Below are positions 30,571 to 38,491 of a DNA stretch of 63,401 nt, piece after piece. This DNA is from a virus. The stretch lies in the IMG/VR virus record IMGVR_UViG_3300025154_000092, positions 1 to 63,401 of that record, one strand, 5' to 3'. The number at the start of each line of letters is the position of its first letter. The stretch's first letter is position 1. The position numbers and the translations under genes were made by a program. The notes below the pieces were generated by a model that made no database searches, had not been told where the DNA came from, and was given only the letters and a program-made list of their open reading frames with translations.

Positions 30571-31554
30571 ATGCCAGGGGAAGAAAAGACGTTCGATCTC
30601 GACCAGGTGATCCAGGAGGGGATGCAGCAGTTCACGGGGCAGGAAGCGGTGATGAGCCTGCCTGCCGAGGGGGACGCTGGAACCCAGGGGGAAGAGGACG
30701 GCAAAGACCAGAGGACAGAAGACGGCAAGGAAACAGGGACCCAAGGGACGGAAGGGACCCAAGGGAAAGAAAAGGCTGCAGACCAGGCGGGGAAGGAAAC
30801 CGGAGACGCAGGGGCTGCAGACGCAAAGGCCCAGGAGCGCATGAGTGAGCTCGAAGAGGAAAACAGAGCACTCAAGGGCGAGAAGGCGACCGCCGAGGCG
30901 GCCGCGGCCCGGGAAAAGGCCGATGCCGATTTTGAGAAGTCTGTTGAGGAGTTCAGCCAGGCCGAGAACAGGAAAGCCCTTGCCGCCATAGATGGGCTGG
31001 ATCCGGACAGTTACGAGACTCCGGAGAAGTACCAGGAGCAAGTGGCGAAGATCTGGGCAAAGAAGGAAACCGCGGTTGCCAAGCATGTGCGTGTGGTAGG
31101 CAGCCGGACAGAGGTCAGAGATCAGAGGGCGGAGGCCGGCAAGGAGCAGAGGACAGAGGACGGTGGACAGAAATCGGAAAAAGAGCAGCTCTGGGCTGAG
31201 GTTGGCAAGATCGCGAAAGCGGAGGAACTGGATCCGGCGGATCCGGATTTCATCGTGTTTTGCCGGCAGGCCCCGGAAACGGATCCGAGCGGGAAGCCGC
31301 TCGATTTAGATGCGCAGGTGAAGTGGGCGATCAACGAGACCAAGGAGTTCAAGAGGTTGCGGAAGATCGACCAGGAGAGCAAGGGTATCACTGCCGAGCA
31401 GCTTGCAGCAAGGCGGCAGGAGACCGAGCAGCCCATGGTGCGCGGGGCGTCTACAGTGCCGGGCACCGGCAGCTTTGGCGGCGCAACTGAGAAAGCGCAA
31501 CCCGTGAGCCTTGATGATGCGCTGAATTTTGCGGCGCAGCGAAGGACGCTCTAA
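30571..31554 (+). CDS. Scaffolding-like protein with low-complexity insertions
   Basis: A 327-residue, very acidic helical protein immediately before the coat gene, the normal place and composition of a scaffold. The central coiled coil (ERMSELEEENRALKGEKAT) fits. Two blocks (about residues 33-72 and 180-205: EDGKDQRTEDGKETGTQG, EQRTEDGGQK) are encoded by CAGAGGACAGA and GGGACCCAAGG repeats identical in style to intergenic repeats, so the repeats entered coding sequence in frame. Function by position. Confidence 0.75.
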   Translation: MPGEEKTFDLDQVIQEGMQQFTGQEAVMSLPAEGDAGTQGEEDGKDQRTEDGKETGTQGTEGTQGKEKAADQAGKETGDAGAADAKAQERMSELEEENRALKGEKATAEAAAAREKADADFEKSVEEFSQAENRKALAAIDGLDPDSYETPEKYQEQVAKIWAKKETAVAKHVRVVGSRTEVRDQRAEAGKEQRTEDGGQKSEKEQLWAEVGKIAKAEELDPADPDFIVFCRQAPETDPSGKPLDLDAQVKWAINETKEFKRLRKIDQESKGITAEQLAARRQETEQPMVRGASTVPGTGSFGGATEKAQPVSLDDALNFAAQRRTL

Positions 31555-31626
31555 GGACCGAGGGACGAAAAAGACAACAAATTACGACAACAAGGAAACA
31601 GCCGGAAGGCTGAGGAGGGTTAGACG

Positions 31627-32595
31627 ATGACAGGAGCGACTTTTAGTTGGACGTACGATGCACCGGCGGGGGTTTTCAAGAACCATGGCCTGTCGGGAGA
31701 GTTGCTGAAACTTGCGGCGCTCGATTTCAAACTCGTGCCGTTTACGCGGCGCGTAACGGAGTTTCATAAGGGCATGGGCGAGAGCATTACCCTGCTCTAC
31801 TACAAGGCCCTTTCGCAGCCCTCGAGCGCATTGCTCGAAGAGAAAACCCGAATCCCCATTGATCAGCTCACGATGGGCCAGCAGACCATCACCATCGCCG
31901 AATGGGGGCGCGGCGTGGAGTACACGGATCTGATGAAGCAATTGAGCAAATACGACCCCACGAGCCCCATTCAGGAACGTTTGAAGGACCAGATGAACGA
32001 GGCCATGGACAACGCGGTGGGATCCCATTTCACGGGTACCGACGTGAAACTCGCGTTTACCCCCACTTCGCTTACCGGAGGCACCTGGGCAACCACGGGG
32101 ACGTCGGTTACCACAGCCTTGGCGAACCTGACCAAGGATCACCTGGCCGTGATCAGGGACTACATGGCCAAGGACATCCACGTGCCCTTCTTCGACGGGG
32201 ACCACTTTATCGGGCTTTTCTCCACCAAGGCCCTTCGAGGCCTTCGAAACGACCGGGTGATAGAGGCGTGGAACATGTATCTCCGCAAGGGGGATCACAT
32301 CTACAAGGGCGAGATCGGCAAGGTGGAGTCGATCCGGGCGGTGGAGATCACCAATGACACGGCCCTTTCGAACTCGGTAGGCAGCGGCGGGATCATGGGC
32401 GAGGCGGTTGTGTTCGGGAAGGATGCCCTTGCCCGGATCGAGCTGGAGTTCCCGCATCTTCGCGCACAACCCAACTACACGGCGGATTTCGGCCGGCGGC
32501 ATGCGGTTGCGTGGTACGGCACGGTGAACTTCGGCGTGTTTTTCCCCACATCGACGGACCGGGAAGCGCGGATTGTGAAGGTGGTGAGCGCGTAA
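31627..32595 (+). CDS. Major capsid protein
   Basis: A 322-residue coat protein. 'SITLLYYKALSQPSSALLEE', 'DGDHFIGLFSTKALRGLRND', GEIGKVESIRAVE and 'GRRHAVAWYGTVNFGVFF' follow the order of the N4 gp56-like, HK97-fold coat family. Length is near that family's. GGAGGGTTAGACG precedes the ATG. It forms the icosahedral shell. Confidence 0.9.
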   Translation: MTGATFSWTYDAPAGVFKNHGLSGELLKLAALDFKLVPFTRRVTEFHKGMGESITLLYYKALSQPSSALLEEKTRIPIDQLTMGQQTITIAEWGRGVEYTDLMKQLSKYDPTSPIQERLKDQMNEAMDNAVGSHFTGTDVKLAFTPTSLTGGTWATTGTSVTTALANLTKDHLAVIRDYMAKDIHVPFFDGDHFIGLFSTKALRGLRNDRVIEAWNMYLRKGDHIYKGEIGKVESIRAVEITNDTALSNSVGSGGIMGEAVVFGKDALARIELEFPHLRAQPNYTADFGRRHAVAWYGTVNFGVFFPTSTDREARIVKVVSA

Positions 32596-32669
32596 GGGAC
32601 AAGGACCAGGGACCAAAGGGACAAAAAGGGACCTAAGGAAAAAAAATATGAAGGAAGGAGGCGAAAGCC

Positions 32670-33125
32670 ATGTTTGAGATCAATCCGACTTATTTGCCTT
32701 TTATTCCGGCTGCCGTCGGAACGAGCTGGGATGAAAAAGGGATCCTGCTGACCGGTCATGGAACCGGGGACGCAGGGGTGTTTAGCGTGCCGTTCAAGTG
32801 CGAGGTGGAGCGCGCGCAGTTGACTATCACTGTGGCGACTGAGGCAGGGGCCGCAGAAGTGAAGTTCGACAAGAGGCCGACCGCGGGAAGCGATACCAGC
32901 CGCGGGGACGGAGACATAGCCGATATCAATATCGGTGTTGCCGGAGTTTCGGCCCAGGGCGAGGTGGCCTATGACCTGGTGGCCGCCGGCGTGACCCTGG
33001 AGCCGGGGCAGCAGGTCGTTGTACAGGTGATCACCGCCAATACCGGGCAGGTGATACCGGAGCTGATTGTGAGGTATCTGCCGGAGACTCTGGCCAACCT
33101 GAGCGCGCTGCAGGCGACAACGTAA
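32670..33125 (+). CDS. Head decoration-like protein
   Basis: 151 residues, all-beta composition (SVPFKCEVERAQLTITVATE, QQVVVQVITANTGQ). Directly after the coat gene with a strong GGAGG start. A decoration or head-fibre role is inferred. No family motif. Confidence 0.65.
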   Translation: MFEINPTYLPFIPAAVGTSWDEKGILLTGHGTGDAGVFSVPFKCEVERAQLTITVATEAGAAEVKFDKRPTAGSDTSRGDGDIADINIGVAGVSAQGEVAYDLVAAGVTLEPGQQVVVQVITANTGQVIPELIVRYLPETLANLSALQATT

Positions 33126-33210
33126 GAGCTAGTCGTTTGGTCTGTTTCGTCAAGACTAAATAGACGAGATGGACCAAACAGACCAGACGGACAGGAATAG
33201 GAGGTGTGTA

Positions 33211-33687
33211 ATGCCAGCATTGGCCGCAACAAATGTCACGGTGACCATGGGAACCCGTGACCGCGATTTTGCCCGTGCGGGGACGCTGAAGAACTTGAGC
33301 ATTGCCAGTATCGCGTTCGGCGATGGGGTGCTGACGTACCCAGCCGACGGGGTGCCTTTGCCTGCTCTGGGGGTGTTCGGGATTCACAGGGAAATGGACC
33401 TGCTCCCGATCGAGAGCTCGGCGAACGGCTTTGTGTACAAGTACGACCGCACGAATCATAAACTGAAAATATTTACGCAGGGGGTGACAACGGGATCGAC
33501 GCAGGTTTCGCCGCACGAACCCACGGAACCGACTGTAGCAATCGAGAATTCCGCGGGGGCGGACCAGGCGGCGCTGTTGTTCGGGGCAGCGGCAGACACG
33601 GCCTATGACTTCGGCCCGCTGAAAGAGCTGCCGGCAACCATTGCGCCGGCCGCGGTGACTATCCGGGCGCTGGTGATAGGAGAATGA
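33211..33687 (+). CDS. Beta-rich structural protein, possible head/decoration
   Basis: 158 residues from ATG 33211 (AGGAGGTG). It has the pattern 'VTMGTRDRDFARAGTLKNLS' and 'LPALGVFGIHREMDLLPI', seen in virion proteins of related phages. Function by position. Confidence 0.65.
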   Translation: MPALAATNVTVTMGTRDRDFARAGTLKNLSIASIAFGDGVLTYPADGVPLPALGVFGIHREMDLLPIESSANGFVYKYDRTNHKLKIFTQGVTTGSTQVSPHEPTEPTVAIENSAGADQAALLFGAAADTAYDFGPLKELPATIAPAAVTIRALVIGE

Positions 33688-33693
33688 AAAGCA

Positions 33694-33752
33694 GGTGCGA
33701 GGATCGAGGATCGGGGAACGAGGATTTGACCTCGGTCCCCGATCCTCGCACC
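33694..33752 (+). terminator. Long inverted repeat between structural genes
   Basis: GGTGCGAGGATC (33694-33705) pairs perfectly with GATCCTCGCACC (33741-33752), with inner GGGG/CCCC pairings. No U-run follows, so it may be an mRNA processing or stabilising hairpin rather than a true terminator. It is made of the local GACGAGG-type repeat words. Confidence 0.6.
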
Positions 33753-33773
33753 ATTGAGTAAGAAAGGAGACAT

Positions 33774-34298
33774 ATGGAGGCACAGAAGCTTTACGTGAAG
33801 GTGAAAGACAAGGACGGCAATGAAACCCAGAAAGAGGTGCGCATATTCGCGTTCTGGACGGACCGGGGCGGATCGATCTACCTGCATGAAAGCGGCGTGT
33901 ACGGGTACAAGGACGGGTCTCCTGTGCGCTCGCGGCAGGAGCTCGAGCAGATCATCAGCCAGCCTGTGCAGCTCAAGTATGCGCTGCTCTGGTGGGACAG
34001 CGTGGGCGCCAAGCTCTCGAAGGCCTTTTACGACCAGAAGGCGGAAGAAGAAGAGCAGAGGATCGGGCAGGCCATGCACGTCGATAGCCCGTCGGAGATG
34101 GCGCACCTGGACCTGGTGCAATATCAGCGCAGACCGGTGAAGGAGCGGGCCGAGAAGGCGTATTCGGATCCGTCTTCCTGGAGCACGTGGTTTTCCCAGC
34201 GGCCGGACTGGTGGGGGTTGGCCAGGACGCTCGAGATTGGGGATTGGTATTTCAGGCGGTGCGATCCGGACGGGCAGAAAGAGGAAGGGACGGAGTAA
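33774..34298 (+). CDS. Hypothetical virion protein (174 aa)
   Basis: Beta-rich N-terminus (KLYVKVKDKDGNETQKEVRI), then helical region and 'WSTWFSQRPDWWGLARTLE'. Arg/Trp-rich end. Probably a head or connector protein by position. Confidence 0.6.
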   Translation: MEAQKLYVKVKDKDGNETQKEVRIFAFWTDRGGSIYLHESGVYGYKDGSPVRSRQELEQIISQPVQLKYALLWWDSVGAKLSKAFYDQKAEEEEQRIGQAMHVDSPSEMAHLDLVQYQRRPVKERAEKAYSDPSSWSTWFSQRPDWWGLARTLEIGDWYFRRCDPDGQKEEGTE

Positions 34299-34380
34299 AA
34301 GGGACCGAGGGAGGACCGCTCCCTTTGGTCGCTAGGACGACCGCTTCGCTAGGACGAGGGACGAAAGGGATGAAAGCAGG

Positions 34381-34668
34381 ATGAGTGGAGTAACCGATTA
34401 TCCCGTAAGAACTTGTCCTTGGGCGGACTGCCGGGCTGTGTGGGTGGAAGATCCCGTGATGTACGAGGATACGGCCAGGTGCCCCAGGTGCGGGCGGGAT
34501 GCGGACAGCTTCAGTTACGGGCCGGAAAGGGATATCGGGGAATTCGCCGGCGGATCGAGCCGCTCGAAACTCTTTCTGCGGTACATGACGCAAGGGGTGA
34601 TCCCGTTTATGGAAGGCGGGTGGATCAAGACCGTGGGCGCTTTGAACGAGGCGGATTACAGAACATAG
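34381..34668 (+). CDS. Zinc-ribbon protein of the virion cluster (95 aa)
   Basis: CPWADCRAVW and CPRCGRDAD provide a four-Cys zinc ribbon. 'FSYGPERDIGEF' and 'FLRYMTQGVIPFMEGGW' follow. ATG 34381 follows a purine-rich repeat tract. Unknown role. Confidence 0.6.
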   Translation: MSGVTDYPVRTCPWADCRAVWVEDPVMYEDTARCPRCGRDADSFSYGPERDIGEFAGGSSRSKLFLRYMTQGVIPFMEGGWIKTVGALNEADYRT

Positions 34669-34705
34669 GACCGGTAGGGCATATAGGACCTATGTGAAGA
34701 GGGGA

Positions 34706-35089
34706 ATGATGGCCGGACCTAATGTGCATCAGCTTACGGAGATGACCGACACGCCTGAAGACGGCGATGAGTTTTACCTTGTAGACGGCGGGGTTGCGGA
34801 TAAGAAGGTGGCTTTCGGGACGCTTCGAGGGCCGAGGGTCACGACGCTTGTCGATTACGTGGTAACCAGGGCCGGCGAAGTGGTGTTTGCAAGCGGCACG
34901 GTGACGATCACGCTTGCTCCTGCGGCCAAAGGATGGCCCGTTAAGGTGTTCAACATCGGGACCGGAGAAGTGACGGTGCTGTGCCAGGGAAGCGACACCA
35001 TAGAGGGGGTGGCTTCCATCAAGATGGCGTACCAATACGACGCGATCTCGCTCGAGGGCGACGGCGGGACTCTTTACGTGAAGGATTAG
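34706..35089 (+). CDS. Small beta-rich tail/head protein (127 aa)
   Basis: GAAGAGGGGA precedes ATGATG. N-terminal 'LTEMTDTPEDGDEFYLVDG' is common in short tail-tip or fibre proteins. Beta-rich throughout (TVTITLAPAAKGWPVKVFN). Probably a tail fibre-associated protein. Confidence 0.6.
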   Translation: MMAGPNVHQLTEMTDTPEDGDEFYLVDGGVADKKVAFGTLRGPRVTTLVDYVVTRAGEVVFASGTVTITLAPAAKGWPVKVFNIGTGEVTVLCQGSDTIEGVASIKMAYQYDAISLEGDGGTLYVKD

Positions 35090-35094
35090 GAGTT

Positions 35095-36849
35095 ATGGCG
35101 AAGAGGCGAAAATACCGTGAGTCGGCGCTGAGCATTGCGCTCACGCTGGCGCTGCTGTTTACAGCCGGGTCGTTTTATTTCGGCGGCCCCAGGCAGCTTG
35201 TGGCCACCATTTACGAATGGGGCCGGACCAGAAACGTGAATTCGCTGGGCGGTTTTGAGGCAGCCTGCGCGAGCTTTACCTCTGGAACGCTCATTATTGC
35301 CGACACCCAAACGGTCAGCGCGGATACTGTTGTACCGTCCGGAGTGAGACTCCACTTCCAAGCGCCCGGAAACCTGGCCATGGCATCCGGGAAAAAGGTT
35401 ACGGTGACCGACGGCCCGGCCGCGATTATTGCGCCGCCTGACCTGCAAATAATCTCGGGTGCTGGAACCGTCGAATGGGGTGCAGGCGGTGAAATGTGGG
35501 CCAACTGGCTTGGACTCGTGCCGAGATTATTCGACTTTGCAGACGAAAACGCCGTCGCTTTGCAGGCGGCCTTTGACGCGGCTTACCCCAAAGGGATCAA
35601 TGTAAGGATTTGGGCAGGGACCTATTACTATGACACGACCCTCTTGCAGCGGGGAAGCAACCTGCATTTTTCAGGGGTTGGATCGTGGCAGCCCGATCTC
35701 GAGGCCGCAAAGGATACCAACTATGGAACCCGGCTTGTTTATACGGGAGTCGGCACCGGGTTTGCCAACGCCACACCGACGACTCGCTTGTTTAACCTCC
35801 AGATCCACGACATTGCCTTCGCCTGCAATAATGAGAGTAATGCCGGTTATGGGCTGGATATCACCTCAATCAACTATTTCGACATTCAGCGCGTGACTGT
35901 CTCCTATTTCGGCGGCTACGGTATGAGAGTGCAAGCTTCCACCGATAGCGGAATTGCAAATTGTCTTGCGCGGGATATCAAGATAACCAGGACCGACGGT
36001 GGATTATGGGTTAACGGCAACGGCGACGGCTCGACCGGCATGGTTGCCGATACCACGTTCCAGGACATCATGGTCAGGGATATTCAGGTTGCGGGCGGCG
36101 GGGCAACGACCAACTGGCTTTTTTACCTAGAAAAGTCCATCACCAAATGCAGATTTGACGGCCTCAGCTACAAACAGGCAGTAACGATGCCCATAGGCGG
36201 GGCAATCCATAAGGGCGACACCTACAAAAACATCCTGATCAATTGTGGCGGCGAGATTGGAGCTCAGGCCGTACCTGAGCTGAATTTGGTTGCCAGCACC
36301 GGCGCATCGTTTGACACGATTATCAACCCTAAGCTCCAGGACGCTACAAAACTGATTCGGAATGCAGGCAATAAGGACACTATTATCTCCGCTCATCACC
36401 CGTATTCAAGTTCGCCTGCGTGGCATTACACCTCGTATCAATTCTACGTCACGAACCCTGCCGCCGGACAGGCCTACAATGCGAATCAGGCCTCACTGCT
36501 GGGTGATGCGAACGTGACGAGTATTCTTACGCCCTACGCCGGTGCGGTTGTGGGACTGTCTGTCAAGCGTTGGGGTGGGGGAGCGGATACAGGTCCAGGC
36601 TACTGCAATTTCCGGCCTGCGGTGGCAGGGACTTACATTTCCAACGGACCGGTGGCGGGTTTGGGAGCAGCGGGGGGATACAATACCGACGAACAGGTCT
36701 CGGCTACCCAAACGACAAACACGGGAACAGCGGCATTTGCAGCGGGTGTCAATCTGGGGGTGACCTACGCATCTCACGCAAGTTGGAACGGCACGGGAAC
36801 GTATGTTGTCACAATGCTGGTCTGCTTCAAGCCGACCGTTTTGCAATAA
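35095..36849 (+). CDS. Right-handed beta-helix tailspike-like protein
   Basis: A 584-residue protein from ATG 35095. N-terminal hydrophobic segment (ALSIALTLALLFTAGSFYF) like a signal anchor, then 'ANWLGLVPRLFDFADENAVALQAAFDAAYP' in part, the pectate-lyase-3 entry motif, and regular parallel-beta rungs to about residue 400 (FNLQIHDIAFACNNE, FDIQRVTVSYFGGYG). A C-terminal beta domain follows. Such proteins bind and cut surface glycans as trimers. The membrane-like N-terminus is unusual in a tailspike. Confidence 0.75.
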   Translation: MAKRRKYRESALSIALTLALLFTAGSFYFGGPRQLVATIYEWGRTRNVNSLGGFEAACASFTSGTLIIADTQTVSADTVVPSGVRLHFQAPGNLAMASGKKVTVTDGPAAIIAPPDLQIISGAGTVEWGAGGEMWANWLGLVPRLFDFADENAVALQAAFDAAYPKGINVRIWAGTYYYDTTLLQRGSNLHFSGVGSWQPDLEAAKDTNYGTRLVYTGVGTGFANATPTTRLFNLQIHDIAFACNNESNAGYGLDITSINYFDIQRVTVSYFGGYGMRVQASTDSGIANCLARDIKITRTDGGLWVNGNGDGSTGMVADTTFQDIMVRDIQVAGGGATTNWLFYLEKSITKCRFDGLSYKQAVTMPIGGAIHKGDTYKNILINCGGEIGAQAVPELNLVASTGASFDTIINPKLQDATKLIRNAGNKDTIISAHHPYSSSPAWHYTSYQFYVTNPAAGQAYNANQASLLGDANVTSILTPYAGAVVGLSVKRWGGGADTGPGYCNFRPAVAGTYISNGPVAGLGAAGGYNTDEQVSATQTTNTGTAAFAAGVNLGVTYASHASWNGTGTYVVTMLVCFKPTVLQ

Positions 36850-36879
36850 GTTTTTCTGAATTGGATGGGGAGATAAGAA

Positions 36880-37776
36880 ATGCTCGGCAGGATGCTCAAG
36901 CAACTGTTTCTGGATGCCATAGACCAGGCGGAGCTGGATGCTTCCTATGCGACCGAACGGGAAGTGTGGGAAAAGCTCGACGAGGCGGCATGCATCTTCT
37001 GCAGGGAGATAAAGGACCTTCACGCAGAGGCCCAGATCACGACCGTTGCCGGCCAGCAGCGCTATGATTTGCCGGGTGGGTTCATTGGGCTTTACCTTGT
37101 GAAGAGCAACGGAAAGTTTTTTCTGAAGTATCATGATGGGGATAACTACAGTTTTCCCCTTCTTTCCACCGAGGACAAGATTTACCGCGACAACCTCCGC
37201 ACTGCGCAGACCTGGCCTAACCGATTCGCCATAGTGGACAAGAACAGCCTCGGCAGCCTGATCACCGGCACGGCCACGGCCGCGGGGACACTCGCCAACG
37301 GGCAGTGTGTACTGACCGACAGCACGAAGCTCTTTACCACAACAAACCGGGTTTGGCCCCGGGACATCGTTTATGACACGACCCAGGGCTCAATAGGGTA
37401 CGTGCTCTCGGTGACCGACGCAACCCACCTGGTGGTTGCGCTCTTCGATTCGGCCGGAGCGGCCGATGGGATAACCCTGAACGACGGTTACACCATTCAG
37501 CCGGCTTCGAAGCAGCAGATACTCCTCGATGCGCCGAGCGAGGCGAGCGGGCACACCATGTATGTGCCCTATATTTGCCTGCCTGAGCCGGTGTTCTCGG
37601 ATCTCGGGTTCTGGAGGTTCAGCCCGGAGACGGCAAAGGCGATGGTAGACGGGGCGGCCAGCCTCATGAAGATGCCGAAGCGGGAGTACCAGGAGGCCAT
37701 GCAGATCGGCGGGAAGTTTGCGCAGGAGCTCAGCAGGAAGAGGATTGAGATTGCGCGGCATGCGCTGGGGAGATGA
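36880..37776 (+). CDS. Head-to-tail adaptor-like protein
   Basis: 298 residues. 'WEKLDEAACIFCREIKDLHA', then VAGQQRYDLPGGF, 'AASLMKMPKREYQEAMQI' and a helical C-terminus follow the order of phage adaptor (gp6-like) proteins that ring the portal. A central beta insertion (about 120-200) is extra to the minimal family. GGGGAG precedes the ATG. Confidence 0.75.
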   Translation: MLGRMLKQLFLDAIDQAELDASYATEREVWEKLDEAACIFCREIKDLHAEAQITTVAGQQRYDLPGGFIGLYLVKSNGKFFLKYHDGDNYSFPLLSTEDKIYRDNLRTAQTWPNRFAIVDKNSLGSLITGTATAAGTLANGQCVLTDSTKLFTTTNRVWPRDIVYDTTQGSIGYVLSVTDATHLVVALFDSAGAADGITLNDGYTIQPASKQQILLDAPSEASGHTMYVPYICLPEPVFSDLGFWRFSPETAKAMVDGAASLMKMPKREYQEAMQIGGKFAQELSRKRIEIARHALGR

Positions 37777-37865
37777 AAGACCGAGGGACGAAAAAGACCG
37801 AGGGACGAAGGACGACCGCTTCGCTAGGACGAGGGACGAAAAAGACAGGGGACGGAAGGGACTTA
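37777..37865. repeat. Purine-rich dispersed repeat tract
   Basis: Contains GACCGAGGGACGAAAAAGAC twice and CCGCTTCGCTAGGACGAGGG; the same modules occur at 34297-34375 and 38195-38270. Confidence 0.8.
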
Positions 37866-37891
37866 AGGGACCAAAGGAAAAGGGGTAAAGC

Positions 37892-38194
37892 ATGAAAGGA
37901 GCGGGGATAGCCATGGCGACATCGGACAAAATGCCGAAGGAAAAGCCTACGGCAAACTTCAATTTTCCGAAGGACAGCAAGCCTCAGCCGTCGGGATTTA
38001 CGAGGATGGCGGCTGATGATGAAGTCACGGTGACCCTGAAGGGCCGGGTTTCCGCCTTCAGCGACAACTCGGATTATTGGGACAAGGGCAAGCGGTTCAG
38101 CGTGGAGATCTCCTCTTGTGAGATCGAGACGAAGCAGAAGGGTGTGAGCCTCGATGATGCGCTGGCTGCGGCCAAGAAGGTGGGGGAAGCGTGA
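37892..38194 (+). CDS. Hypothetical virion protein (100 aa)
   Basis: Beta-rich centre (EVTVTLKGRVSAFSDNSD, FSVEISSCEIETKQ) and a C-terminal helix (LDDALAAAKKV). Lies between repeat tracts. GGGGTAAAGC precedes ATG. Function unknown. Confidence 0.6.
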   Translation: MKGAGIAMATSDKMPKEKPTANFNFPKDSKPQPSGFTRMAADDEVTVTLKGRVSAFSDNSDYWDKGKRFSVEISSCEIETKQKGVSLDDALAAAKKVGEA

Positions 38195-38275
38195 AAGACC
38201 GAGGGACGAAAAAGAACGAGGGACGAGGGAGGTCCGCTTCGCTAGGACGAGGGACGAAAGGGACCAAAGGAGAAA
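38195..38275. repeat. Purine-rich dispersed repeat tract
   Basis: GACCGAGGGACGAAAAAGAA-, CGCTTCGCTAGGACGAGGG- and GAAAGGGACCAAAGG-type words, near-copies of 37777-37865. Confidence 0.8.
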
Positions 38276-38284
38276 GACGGAAAG

Positions 38285-38491
38285 ATGGCAGAGGATAGCA
38301 GGAAAGGCGGGGATTGGATTTCGGGGCATCAATTCGACGGGCTGAAGGAAAGCATGGGTTGGGAACAGAGCGAAGCGGCATTCGACGCGGCGCTTGTGAG
38401 GTTGGCCGAGGCAAGGGGCATAGATGAGGAATACATCAAGGATTTGAGGCCGAAAGCGCATGGCGTCGGAAGGAACAAAGTACCCGCATAA
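38285..38491 (+). CDS. Small helical protein (68 aa)
   Basis: Overlaps the following nozzle gene by 32 nt. N-terminus GGDWISGHQFDG, then a helix. Short proteins like this often act as tail-assembly accessory factors. Unknown function. Confidence 0.5.
   Translation: MAEDSRKGGDWISGHQFDGLKESMGWEQSEAAFDAALVRLAEARGIDEEYIKDLRPKAHGVGRNKVPA

Noticed and set aside
27007-31086. Very long minus-strand open frame of 1,359 codons (and others at 38436-41072, 54413-58015)
   Set aside because: These are antisense shadows of portal, nozzle and giant genes, caused by GC-rich codon bias. No start signals and no protein-like content.
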